Shown here one piece after another: positions 41,673 to 50,408 of a stretch of DNA of 64,000 nt. A program made the translations under genes and the position numbers. The notes beneath the pieces are model-generated. The model worked only from the letters and a program-made list of their open reading frames with translations. It ran no database searches and was not told where the DNA came from. Source of the DNA: Clostridia bacterium (lineage in GTDB: Bacteria; Bacillota; Clostridia; Lachnospirales; Lachnospiraceae); contig SAAH01000008.1 in the NCBI GenBank assembly GCA_009929525.1, positions 1-64,000 on the forward strand, written 5' to 3'. Within the stretch, counting starts at the first letter, position 1. Each line of letters opens with the position of its first letter.

Positions 41673-42371
41673 ATGTATGAGAACCGTAAAATCAATGAGA
41701 TGCCGATAGAGGAAAGACCTTATGAAAAATGTATTCTTCATGGACCAGGAGCACTGTCTGACAGTGAACTTCTTGCGGTGATCATCCGATCAGGAACCGC
41801 AGGACGTTCATCGGTAGAACTTGCAAAGGATGTTTTGGAAGGAACAAAATCTCAAGAGGGACTTTTGGGCATTCATCATATGTCGATGCAGGAACTGATG
41901 GATATCAAAGGGATCGGGCAGGTCAAGGCCATTCAGATCAAATGTATCGGAGAACTTTCTAAAAGAATCGCTCAGAATTCAGCAAAGAAACTGTTGGATT
42001 TTCAAGATCCGGATACGATTGCTGCTTATTATATGGAACAGCTTCGTCATGAAGAACAAGAGCAGATGATATGCATGATGTTAGATACCAAGAATCATTT
42101 TCTGGGAGATGAAGTAATCTCAAGGGGAACGGTGAACGCATCTTTAGTGTCACCTCGGAATCTGATTCTTGCGGCTATGAAATATCATGCCGTATATATC
42201 ATTCTGGTACATAACCATCCAAGTGGGAATCCAGAACCAAGCAAAGAAGATGTGCTTTTGACGAAGAGAGTGAGGGAGGCTTGCAGTTTGGTAGATATAC
42301 CGCTGCTGGATCATATCATCATCGGTGATCAGGAGTATATTAGCTTTCGGGAAGAGGGAATCCTATGTTGA
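41673..42371 (+). CDS. radC: RadC/JAB1-domain protein
   Basis: A 232-residue protein with an N-terminal helix-hairpin-helix part (MQELMDIKGIGQVKAIQIK) and a C-terminal JAB/MPN metalloprotease-like domain with the metal motif HNHPSGNPEPSKEDV. Despite the name, a role in DNA repair is not supported for the family. AGGAGG precedes the ATG. A TGCTAAAAT extended -10 (41604-41612) suggests a promoter. It lies immediately before mreB, as in Bacillus. Confidence 0.92.
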   Translation: MYENRKINEMPIEERPYEKCILHGPGALSDSELLAVIIRSGTAGRSSVELAKDVLEGTKSQEGLLGIHHMSMQELMDIKGIGQVKAIQIKCIGELSKRIAQNSAKKLLDFQDPDTIAAYYMEQLRHEEQEQMICMMLDTKNHFLGDEVISRGTVNASLVSPRNLILAAMKYHAVYIILVHNHPSGNPEPSKEDVLLTKRVREACSLVDIPLLDHIIIGDQEYISFREEGILC

Positions 42372-42388
42372 TAAAGGGGTACAAATAG

Positions 42389-43402
42389 ATGTTTACAAAC
42401 CATGTATATGGAATAGATCTGGGAAGCAATATGATAAAAATATATTCCCAGAAAAACGATGTGATCGTTAAAGAACGTAATATGATCGCCATTCGCAATA
42501 AAGAAGACATCCTTGCAGTTGGTGATGAGGCATACGAAATGTTCGAGAAGAATCCGGATAATGTCGAAGTCACATCACCTATGTCCAATGGAATGATCGC
42601 AAATATCAGCTATCTGGAGATCGTGCTTCATATGCTGCTGGAAAAAACCGGCCGCAGGATCGGGCGGCGACCAGTTTTTTATTTTGCGGTACCGGTGGAT
42701 ACAACAGAGATTGAGAAAAGAGCATATTATTCGGTAGCACAAAGCGGCCGTTTTAGAAAAAGCCGTGTACTTCTTGTTGAGAAACCCATCGCAGATGCTT
42801 TAGCTTTGGGGATCCCGATCATAAAGACAAAAGGTTCTATGATAGTAAATATAGGAGCAGCTACCACAGAGATATCAGTTATTGCTGATTCAAGGGTTAT
42901 CATAAGCAAGATCGTTCCCATGGGCGGCGATCATTTTAATCAGGCGATCTTGAATAATATCCGCAGAAGAAATAATTTTTTCGTCAGTCTGCGTACAGCG
43001 GGACGATTAAAGATGTCCTTGGCTGATTTAAAACAGAAACAAAAGCTTGCAAGAAAAATCGTAGGTGTGGATTGCGTATCTGGACTGCCAAGAGAAAGAG
43101 TTGTCACATCCGGTACGATCAATGAATCCATGAACGATGCGATCAGCGAGATCGCATCACAGATACGCACTTTTCTGGAACGTACGCCGCCTCAGATCCA
43201 CAGGGTTATTCTGGCTGAAGGAATATATCTTACCGGCGGAAGTACTAAGATTCCCAATATAGACCGTATTTTGTCAGAACAGATAGGCTGTCCTATCATT
43301 CTGTCTCAATATTATGATTTGTGTACGGTATATGGACTGAAAGAAATCATCACCCATGATGCACTCCATCACTGGGCATTTACTCCCAAAAAACGGAAAT
43401 AG
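42389..43402 (+). CDS. mreB: Divergent MreB-family rod-shape protein
   Basis: Actin-like protein; MreB filaments position the elongation machinery. The 337-residue length and position before mreC-mreD support the assignment. The phosphate-1 loop is GIDLGSNMIKIY (8-19) rather than the usual GIDLGTANT. The phosphate-2 loop, normally DIGGGTTE, reads NIGAATTE (154-161), so the metal-coordinating Asp is Asn. The acidic pair before the conserved Pro (usually EEP) is EKP (131-133), and the adenosine-site TGGGA is TGGST. ATP hydrolysis may be impaired. A canonical MreB may exist elsewhere in the genome. A promoter just before it is not obvious; it probably shares radC's. Confidence 0.85.
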   Translation: MFTNHVYGIDLGSNMIKIYSQKNDVIVKERNMIAIRNKEDILAVGDEAYEMFEKNPDNVEVTSPMSNGMIANISYLEIVLHMLLEKTGRRIGRRPVFYFAVPVDTTEIEKRAYYSVAQSGRFRKSRVLLVEKPIADALALGIPIIKTKGSMIVNIGAATTEISVIADSRVIISKIVPMGGDHFNQAILNNIRRRNNFFVSLRTAGRLKMSLADLKQKQKLARKIVGVDCVSGLPRERVVTSGTINESMNDAISEIASQIRTFLERTPPQIHRVILAEGIYLTGGSTKIPNIDRILSEQIGCPIILSQYYDLCTVYGLKEIITHDALHHWAFTPKKRK

Positions 43403-43425
43403 TAAGGGTAATATAAGGAGCTGTT

Positions 43426-44289
43426 ATGAAAAAAAATCCCAAATATAAGATAAAAACAAAACATCTGGTTACGATGATGACGATATTATGTATCGGATTG
43501 ATCATTTTGTCGCTTTCTTCCCGGTTCTCATTTGCACCGGTCAGGAATACTCTCGGCTACGTTGTAGTGCCCTTTCAGAATGGTATCAATACAGTTGGCG
43601 ATTGGCTTACAGATCAAAAAAATGGTTTTCAGGACATGAAAAAACTGGCCCAGGAGAATGAAGCTTTAAAAGAACAGGTAGATGAACTTACGGCCAAGAA
43701 CAGTAATCTGATCCAGGACCAGGAAGAAGCAGAGAGACTTCGTACATTATATGATCTTGATCAGGAATATTCGGAATATGACAAGATAGGCGCTCAGGTG
43801 ATAGGAAAAGATACTGGAAACTGGTACAGCACCTTCATAATCAATCGAGGAAGTGATGACGGGATAGCAGTAGATATGAACGTGATCTCAAATGGCGGAC
43901 TTGTGGGTATTGTTACAGAAACTGGTGCTCATTGGGCCACCGTGCGTTCTATTATCGATGACAGCAGCAATGTAAGTGCTTCTGTGACTTCCATCTCTCA
44001 AAACTGTATGGTTACAGGTGATCTTGAGATGATGGATGAAGGAAAAATCAGATTCATCCAGCTTACAGACAAAGATGATCAGGTTCAAGAGGGAGATAAG
44101 GTGGTTACTTCATCTGTCAGCAATAAGTTTTTAAAAGGGATCCTGATCGGATATATTAGTGAGGCAGAGAACGATTCCAATAATCTTACAAAAAATGGCA
44201 CGATCATTCCTGTTGTGGATTTTGATGATATACAGGAAGTATTAGTGATCACTCAATTGAAACAGCAGACGGAGGAGGGCGGCGAATAA
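43426..44289 (+). CDS. mreC: Rod shape-determining protein MreC
   Basis: A 287-residue bitopic membrane protein that links MreB/MreD to penicillin-binding proteins. It has a short cytoplasmic N-terminus, a membrane helix (about 15-33), a coiled coil (about 65-105: ENEALKEQVDELTAKNSNL), and the double beta-barrel with GNWYSTFIINRGSDDGI and VVTSSVSNKFLKGILIGYI. AAGGAG precedes the ATG; it abuts mreD with one base overlap. Confidence 0.94.
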   Translation: MKKNPKYKIKTKHLVTMMTILCIGLIILSLSSRFSFAPVRNTLGYVVVPFQNGINTVGDWLTDQKNGFQDMKKLAQENEALKEQVDELTAKNSNLIQDQEEAERLRTLYDLDQEYSEYDKIGAQVIGKDTGNWYSTFIINRGSDDGIAVDMNVISNGGLVGIVTETGAHWATVRSIIDDSSNVSASVTSISQNCMVTGDLEMMDEGKIRFIQLTDKDDQVQEGDKVVTSSVSNKFLKGILIGYISEAENDSNNLTKNGTIIPVVDFDDIQEVLVITQLKQQTEEGGE

Positions 44290-44804
44290 TGAGACGAAAA
44301 ATAATTCTTGCGGTGCTCATATTGCTTACCTTTATCTTGCAGGGAACAGTTTTTCAAACATTGTCTATAGCTTCTATATCCCCAAATCTTCTGCTCATCC
44401 TGACGGTTTCTTTTGGATTTATGAGAGGAAAACGGGAGGGACTTTTCGTTGGATTTTTCTGTGGTCTGCTGATCGACATTTTCTATGGCAATATGATAGG
44501 GTTCTATGCCCTTTTATATATGTATATAGGATTCCTTAATGGATTTTTATATAAAGTATTCTATGATGAGGACATAAAAGTGCCAATGCTGCTGGTTGCG
44601 ATCAGCGATATAGCGTATGGCTTTTTTGTGTATGGGCTTCAGTTTATGCTCAGGGGACGACTGGATATATTCAGCTATCTGGGGCACATCATTGTGCCGG
44701 AGATGGTGTATACCGTATTGATTACCGTAATAGTGTATCGGCTTTTATATCGGCTGAATCACTGGCTTACGGAGAGTGAATGGGAGGGACCAAGATTACC
44801 TTGA
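44289..44804 (+). CDS. mreD: Rod shape-determining protein MreD
   Basis: A 171-residue integral membrane protein with about five helices, the usual MreD layout (FVGFFCGLLIDIFYG and the YMYIGFLNG segment). Start overlaps mreC's stop, and its end overlaps pbp2 by 25 bases, so translation is coupled across mreC-mreD-pbp2. Confidence 0.9.
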   Translation: MRRKIILAVLILLTFILQGTVFQTLSIASISPNLLLILTVSFGFMRGKREGLFVGFFCGLLIDIFYGNMIGFYALLYMYIGFLNGFLYKVFYDEDIKVPMLLVAISDIAYGFFVYGLQFMLRGRLDIFSYLGHIIVPEMVYTVLITVIVYRLLYRLNHWLTESEWEGPRLP

Positions 44805-47707
44805 TAAAGAGACTGAAAAAAAAATTAAGAAAATTCAAAATACAAAGGACAACTGTGCTGATCGCTGTATTTTTGATCTTGTCAGCAATCCTGGCGCAGA
44901 GATTATTTTCTCTGCAGATCATTAATGGACAGGAATATGCAGACAATTTCAGCATTCAGACGACCAGAACACGTACATTAAAAAGTACCCGAGGAAACAT
45001 CTATGACAGAAATGGAAATGTGCTTGCTTCTAATGAACTTTCCTATTCGGTCACGTTGGAAGACAACGGAAGTTATGACAGTACCAGAGAAAAAAATCTT
45101 TCACTGAATGGTGAGATATATAAGATCATTCAGATCATTGAATCCCATGGAGATACGATCAATCATGATTTTCATGTGGTCATGGATGATGCAGGTAATT
45201 ATTCTTATGATGTAGAAGGTGTGTCGCTTTCACGTTTTAAGGCGGATGTTTATGGTTATAGTACAATAGAAGAGTTAAAAACAGACGAGGCAAATGCTTC
45301 TGCTGATCAGATGATACAGGATATGATCGAACGTTTTATGATCGTCAATAAAAGTGATCCTTATTCAGAGAAGGAGCTGGCTTCGGTAGGTCTGCCAACT
45401 CAGCTTACCGATACCGAGGTCCTGAAGATCATTACTGTTCGCTATGCACTGTTTACTACAAGTTTTCAGAAGTATCTTCCGGTTACTATAGCGAGTGCGG
45501 TATCTGATGAGACAGTTGCCGCTATTTTGGAAAGCCAGAATCTGCTGCAGGGAGTGGATATTGCAGAAGATTCCATCCGTGTATATTCTGAAAGTGTATA
45601 TTTTGCGCCTCTTTTGGGATATACAGGAAAGATATCTTCTGATGAATTGGCGGAACTTAGAACAGATAATCCGGATGCAGATTATTCTACTACTTCTATC
45701 GTGGGCAAGTCCGGGCTTGAGAGGGTTATGGAAACATCACTCCAGGGAACGGATGGATCTGAAAAGGTATACGTAGATAACCTTGGAAAGGTACTGGAGA
45801 TAGACGATAATTCAAGACAGGAACCGACTCAGGGCAGTGATGTGTATCTGACAATTGATAAAGAACTGCAGATTGCATGCTACAAAGTGCTGGAGCAAAA
45901 GATCGCCGGTATTGTAGTGTCGAATATAAGAAATATCAAGGAATTCGAGGTAGATGAGGATACTGATGCATCGAATATACCGATTCCGATTTATGATGTT
46001 TATTTCGCTTTGGTCAATAATTCGATCGTTGATATAACTCAATTTGCTGATGAAGATGCGACGGCTACCGAGCAGGGTATCCAACAGGCTTTTGTTAGAA
46101 AACAGCAAGAGGTATTCCAGCAGATAAACGATGAACTTACAGGTACAGATCCTGTATCTTATGCAGAACTGAGTACGGAGATGCAGGGATATGTAAGTTA
46201 TATTGTCAATGAACTTCTCATGTCGAAGACAGGTGTTTTGTCAGAAACAGCAATTGACAGAAATGATGCTACTTATAAAGCATGGACAACAGAAGAAAGC
46301 ATCAGCCTGCAGGAATATCTGACTTATGCAGCAAGCCAGAATTGGATCGATATTTCTCAGATTTCAGATAAGACAACTTATTTGGACTCGGCGGAGGTTT
46401 ATCAGGATCTTTCCTCCTACATCGCATCCTATCTGGAAAGTGATACCGACTTCAGCAAGATGTTGTACAAGTATATGCTGCTTGAAGATGAGATATCAGG
46501 TGCAGATTTGTGCAGGGTCTTATATGAGCAGGGAGTGCTTTCGCAGGATGATGATTTTTATGACAGTTTCATGGGTGGAGATATGAGTGCCTATGATTTG
46601 ATGATAGCGACAATTTCAGATCTTGAGATCACACCGGCGCAGCTTGCATTGGATCCGTGTTCCGGTTCCATGGTAATTGTCGATCCAAATTCTGGTGAGA
46701 CGCTTGCATGTGTATCCTATCCTGGATATGATAATAACAGACTGGCAAATAATATGGATACTGCATATTATCGACAGTTGAGCAAAGATCTGTCAGAACC
46801 ATTTTATAATAAAGCGACACAGGAACGTACCGCACCAGGATCAACATTTAAACCGATCACTGCGGTGGCAGGTTTGTCCGAAGGCGTTATTGATGATTCC
46901 ACATATATTAACTGTAATGGATTATTCGATAAACTTCAGGGTGCACCTCTGGAGTGTTGGTTTGAGGCAGGACATGGTTCCTTATCTATTGTTGATGCAA
47001 TAAAGAACTCCTGTAACGTATTTTTCAGTGAAACAGCTTATAGAATGGGACAGGATGAAGAGGGTAACTTCTCAGACAGTGTTGCATTGCAGAAATTGAT
47101 CAGTTATGCCCAGTTATTTAATATGGATGAAAAGTCTGGCCTTGAGATACCGGAGGCATCTCCACAGGTTACAGATCAGCTCCCTATTCCGTCTGCAATC
47201 GGTCAGGGTACTCACAATTATACCACGTCCCAGCTTGCACGCTATGTGGCGACACTGGCAAACAGCGGAACGAGTTATAATATTTCACTCCTTGATAAAA
47301 CAACTGATTCAGCTGGTAATGTAATTGAAGATTTTACACCTGAGATATTAAGTCAGATAGAACTTTCACAGGGGATATGGGATGACTTGCATGCTGGTAT
47401 GGAAGGCGTTATTAAACTTGATTCCAACTGGGCGATATTCCAGGATCTGAATGTTTCTCTGGCCGGTAAGACAGGTACAGCCCAGCAGTCAAAAACAAGG
47501 GCAAACCATGGTTTGTTCATCGGATATGCGCCGGCGGATGAACCGCAGATCGCATTTGCTATCCGTATCGCAAATGGTTATTCTTCCTCAAATGCCGAAC
47601 TTGTTGCAGAAGATGTACTGAACTATTATTTTGATCTGAAAGATGAGACTGATATCTTAACGGGACAGGCAAATTCGGAAGGAGTATCAAATGCACATGC
47701 AGATTAA
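44780..47707 (+). CDS. mrdA: Penicillin-binding protein 2 (class B transpeptidase) with large insertion
   Basis: Elongation-specific peptidoglycan transpeptidase and partner of RodA. The 975-residue protein has one N-terminal membrane helix (about 22-40), the dimerisation/pedestal region, and the transpeptidase with active-site Ser688 in STFK, S744-C-N and K897-T-G. It is 250-300 residues longer than usual: the segment from about 368 to 625, between TIDKELQIACYKVLEQ and SGSMVIVDPNSGE, has no counterpart in typical PBP2 and is Asp/Glu/Ser/Tyr-rich. Comparable long PBP2 forms occur in other Clostridia such as C. difficile. A GGAGAG ribosome binding site supports the ATG within mreD. Confidence 0.93.
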   Translation: MGGTKITLIKRLKKKLRKFKIQRTTVLIAVFLILSAILAQRLFSLQIINGQEYADNFSIQTTRTRTLKSTRGNIYDRNGNVLASNELSYSVTLEDNGSYDSTREKNLSLNGEIYKIIQIIESHGDTINHDFHVVMDDAGNYSYDVEGVSLSRFKADVYGYSTIEELKTDEANASADQMIQDMIERFMIVNKSDPYSEKELASVGLPTQLTDTEVLKIITVRYALFTTSFQKYLPVTIASAVSDETVAAILESQNLLQGVDIAEDSIRVYSESVYFAPLLGYTGKISSDELAELRTDNPDADYSTTSIVGKSGLERVMETSLQGTDGSEKVYVDNLGKVLEIDDNSRQEPTQGSDVYLTIDKELQIACYKVLEQKIAGIVVSNIRNIKEFEVDEDTDASNIPIPIYDVYFALVNNSIVDITQFADEDATATEQGIQQAFVRKQQEVFQQINDELTGTDPVSYAELSTEMQGYVSYIVNELLMSKTGVLSETAIDRNDATYKAWTTEESISLQEYLTYAASQNWIDISQISDKTTYLDSAEVYQDLSSYIASYLESDTDFSKMLYKYMLLEDEISGADLCRVLYEQGVLSQDDDFYDSFMGGDMSAYDLMIATISDLEITPAQLALDPCSGSMVIVDPNSGETLACVSYPGYDNNRLANNMDTAYYRQLSKDLSEPFYNKATQERTAPGSTFKPITAVAGLSEGVIDDSTYINCNGLFDKLQGAPLECWFEAGHGSLSIVDAIKNSCNVFFSETAYRMGQDEEGNFSDSVALQKLISYAQLFNMDEKSGLEIPEASPQVTDQLPIPSAIGQGTHNYTTSQLARYVATLANSGTSYNISLLDKTTDSAGNVIEDFTPEILSQIELSQGIWDDLHAGMEGVIKLDSNWAIFQDLNVSLAGKTGTAQQSKTRANHGLFIGYAPADEPQIAFAIRIANGYSSSNAELVAEDVLNYYFDLKDETDILTGQANSEGVSNAHAD

Positions 47708-47762
47708 AGAAAATGAACGATACGCAGGATGACCGAATTTTGATGGATCAGGAGGATAGAAC

Positions 47763-48542
47763 ATGGGAGAAGTAATCGTAGTAACTTCAGGAAAGGGTGG
47801 AGTCGGTAAGACAACGACTGTGGCCAATATAGGCGCAGGACTGGCAAGCCTGGATAAAAAGGTGGTACTGGTAGACACGGATATAGGCCTTCGAAACCTG
47901 GATGTAGTTCTGGGGCTTGAAAATAGGATCATTTATAATCTTGTAGATGTGATCGAGGGGAACTGTCGAATGAAGCAGGCACTGATCAAAGATAAGCGTT
48001 ATCCCAACCTTTTTCTGCTGCCATCCGCACAGACACGAGATAAAACATCAGTCACGCCTGAACAAATGAAAAAATTATGTGATGAACTTAAAAATATGTT
48101 TGATTTTATCATACTGGACTGTCCGGCAGGCATCGAGCAGGGATTTAAAAATGCGATCGCAGGTGCAACAAAGGCCATTGTTGTTACAACACCTGAAGTA
48201 TCTGCGATCAGGGATGCAGACAGAATCATAGGGCTTTTAGAATCGGACGAGCTAAAAGATATCCACCTGATCATTAACAGGCTTCGTATGGATATGATCC
48301 GCCGGGGTGATATGATGTCCGTAGAAGATGTGGTGGACATTCTTGCAGTACCTCTTATCGGTACGATACCAGATGATGAAGCTGTTGTGGTAGCAACAAA
48401 CCAGGGTGAACCTTTATCAGGAAAGCCGGGCCTATGCGGACAGGCTTATGCGAATATATGCAGACGTCTCCTCAATGAAGAGGTTCCCTTCCTTAATCTT
48501 GAAAATAAAAAAGGATTGTTCGGAAGAATATTTCGAAAATAG
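47763..48542 (+). CDS. minD: Septum site-determining ATPase MinD
   Basis: Membrane-cycling ATPase that, with MinE, keeps the division site at mid-cell. The 259-residue protein has the deviant Walker A KGGVGKTT near 11-18, DTDIGLRNLDVVLGLE near 39-54, LDCPAGIEQGF near 118, and a C-terminal amphipathic membrane-targeting helix (KKGLFGRIFRK). AGGAGG precedes the start. Its usual neighbour minC, normally upstream, is absent; only 55 bases separate it from pbp2. Confidence 0.96.
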   Translation: MGEVIVVTSGKGGVGKTTTVANIGAGLASLDKKVVLVDTDIGLRNLDVVLGLENRIIYNLVDVIEGNCRMKQALIKDKRYPNLFLLPSAQTRDKTSVTPEQMKKLCDELKNMFDFIILDCPAGIEQGFKNAIAGATKAIVVTTPEVSAIRDADRIIGLLESDELKDIHLIINRLRMDMIRRGDMMSVEDVVDILAVPLIGTIPDDEAVVVATNQGEPLSGKPGLCGQAYANICRRLLNEEVPFLNLENKKGLFGRIFRK

Positions 48543-48553
48543 GAGGAAATCAT

Positions 48554-48802
48554 ATGGGAATCTTTAGCAAAGGCCGTAAGAACTCAAGCACGATTGCAAA
48601 AGACAGGCTGCAGCTCCTATTGATTTCGGATAGAGTGAGCTGTTCTCCACAAACCATGGTAATGTTAAAGAACGATATGATAAAAGCAGCGGGAAAATAC
48701 GTCCCGATAGACTCGCCAAATGTGACAATCTGTTTTCATCAGTCACCGCCGGTATTAACTGCAAGTATTCCGCTAAAATCCAGACTGAATACTATATGGT
48801 AA
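48554..48802 (+). CDS. minE: Cell division topological specificity factor MinE
   Basis: An 82-residue protein, with an N-terminal membrane-binding stretch (MGIFSKGRK), the MinD-contact helix AKDRLQLLLISDRVS (residues 15-29) and a C-terminal beta-rich topological domain ending in IPLKSR. It stimulates MinD ATPase and drives oscillation. It is 12 bases after minD with AGGAGGAA upstream. Confidence 0.92.
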   Translation: MGIFSKGRKNSSTIAKDRLQLLLISDRVSCSPQTMVMLKNDMIKAAGKYVPIDSPNVTICFHQSPPVLTASIPLKSRLNTIW

Positions 48803-48889
48803 ATATTTTGCAGATGAGATTCTACAGGATGTGTAACTGTGAAGATGTAAAAATGTCACACTTTATGACAAAGGATACAGGTATATAAA

Positions 48890-50038
48890 ATGTTTAAACT
48901 ATACAGATTAAAAAACTATAATTTCAGATTGATCCTGTGGCTTCTGGCTATCAGCTCACTGGGTATTTTGCTTGTGGGAAGTGCGATGGAGTCATTACAG
49001 TCTCGGCAGCTTCTGGGTGTTGTTCTCGGTGTTGTTGTCATGGTCATAGTATCACTTATGGATTATAGCTGGATATTAAATTTTCATTGGATCATATATG
49101 TGGGAAATATACTGATGCTGGCATTTGTCCGCTTTTTTGGTGAGAGCAGCGGTGGTGCCACCAGATGGCTGGATCTTGGTATCGTCAGGTTTCAGCCTAC
49201 GGAGTTATCAAAGATATTGATCATTATGTTCTTTGCCAGATATTTGATGGAGCATGAAGAAGAGCTGAATACATTGAAAACGATCATCAGCTCAATCATT
49301 CTTCTTGCCATCCCACTGGTTCTTATTAAAATCCAGCCGGACTTGAAAAATACTATCACAGTTGCTGTCGTATATTGTGTCCTTATGTATATTGCAGGAT
49401 TGAGTTATAAGATCATTGGTGGTATTCTGGCAGTAGTAGTTCCTTTATTGATCGTAGCTATCTTACTTATCACTCAGACAGATATAGAAATCATTGATTC
49501 CTATCAGAAGGATCGTATTATGGCATGGATGTATCCAGAGGATGAAGCATACAAAGATGACGTTGTCCAACAGACAAATTCCATCACTGCGATCGGCTCC
49601 GGCCAACTGACAGGAAAAGGCTATAATAATAACAAGGTTTCTTCTGCAAATAAAGGTAATTTTGTGTCTCAGATCCAGACAGACTTTATTTATGCAGTTG
49701 CAGGTGAAGAATTGGGTTTTGTGGGTTCTATAGGTATCATCGTACTGCTTTTTCTTATTGTGCTTGAATGTATACTGACAAGCAGAAGGGCGAAGGATTT
49801 GTCGGGTAAAATCATATGCTGCGGGGTTGCTTCCGTGGTGGGATTTCAAAGTTTTTTGAATATCTGTGTAGCCACGGGACTGCTGCCAAATACAGGAACA
49901 CCACTGCCATTTGTAAGTTATGGCTTAACGTCGATAGTAAGTCTGTATATCGGTATGGGATTAGTACTGAATGTGGGACTGCAAAATAGAAAATATCTGG
50001 GAGGAGAAGCAAATGAACATCGGATTTATCGCGCATGA
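48890..50038 (+). CDS. rodA: RodA/FtsW-family peptidoglycan glycosyltransferase
   Basis: A 382-residue, about ten-helix SEDS protein that polymerises lipid II; cluster position makes it the elongation partner of PBP2. Family motifs are visible: SGGATRWLDLGIVRFQPTELSK near 85-106, the IQPDLKNT segment near 147, GSGQLTGKGYNNN near 240, FIYAVAGEELGFVG near 267 and the C-terminal GLLPNTGTPLPFVSYGLTS. The ribosome binding site is weak. Its end overlaps mgsA by 26 bases. Confidence 0.93.
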   Translation: MFKLYRLKNYNFRLILWLLAISSLGILLVGSAMESLQSRQLLGVVLGVVVMVIVSLMDYSWILNFHWIIYVGNILMLAFVRFFGESSGGATRWLDLGIVRFQPTELSKILIIMFFARYLMEHEEELNTLKTIISSIILLAIPLVLIKIQPDLKNTITVAVVYCVLMYIAGLSYKIIGGILAVVVPLLIVAILLITQTDIEIIDSYQKDRIMAWMYPEDEAYKDDVVQQTNSITAIGSGQLTGKGYNNNKVSSANKGNFVSQIQTDFIYAVAGEELGFVGSIGIIVLLFLIVLECILTSRRAKDLSGKIICCGVASVVGFQSFLNICVATGLLPNTGTPLPFVSYGLTSIVSLYIGMGLVLNVGLQNRKYLGGEANEHRIYRA

Positions 50039-50408
50039 ATCAAAAAAGAAATTACTTCAGAACTTTTGTATCGCTTACAGAGGAATACTTTGTAAACATG
50101 ACTTGTATGCAACGGGAACATCAGGACGTCTGATCGAGGAGGCAACAAATCTGTCTATTCATAAGCTTCTTGCAGGTCATGTAGGCGGCGAACAGCAGAT
50201 GGCATCCATGATCGAACAAAATCAGCTTGATCTGGTCATATTTTTGCGAGGATCCATGCAGACGAAGAAGCACGAGCCGGACGCAAATAAGATTTTCAGA
50301 TTATGCGATACGCATATCATTCCCCTGGCTACAAATCTTGCTTCAGCTGAACTTTTAATTAAATCTCTGGATAGAGGAGAACTTGATTGGCGTGATGTTT
50401 ACAAATAA
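50013..50408 (+). CDS. mgsA: Methylglyoxal synthase-like protein with altered active-site residues
   Basis: MgsA converts dihydroxyacetone phosphate to methylglyoxal and phosphate. This 131-residue protein keeps the fold signature (IGFIAHESKKK, ATGTSGRLIEEAT, GHVGGEQQM, KKHEPDANK, IPLATNLASAE). The conserved HD near the N-terminus is H8-E9, the general-base GGDQQ is GGEQQ (Glu60), and the phosphate-side FFWDPL stretch is FLRGSM; the later His and Asp (H87, D90) are retained. The two Asp-to-Glu changes are conservative but at residues considered catalytic. Start 50013 is fixed by GGGAGGAG; the track's 49971 lies in rodA. Activity is uncertain. Confidence 0.85.
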   Translation: MNIGFIAHESKKKLLQNFCIAYRGILCKHDLYATGTSGRLIEEATNLSIHKLLAGHVGGEQQMASMIEQNQLDLVIFLRGSMQTKKHEPDANKIFRLCDTHIIPLATNLASAELLIKSLDRGELDWRDVYK

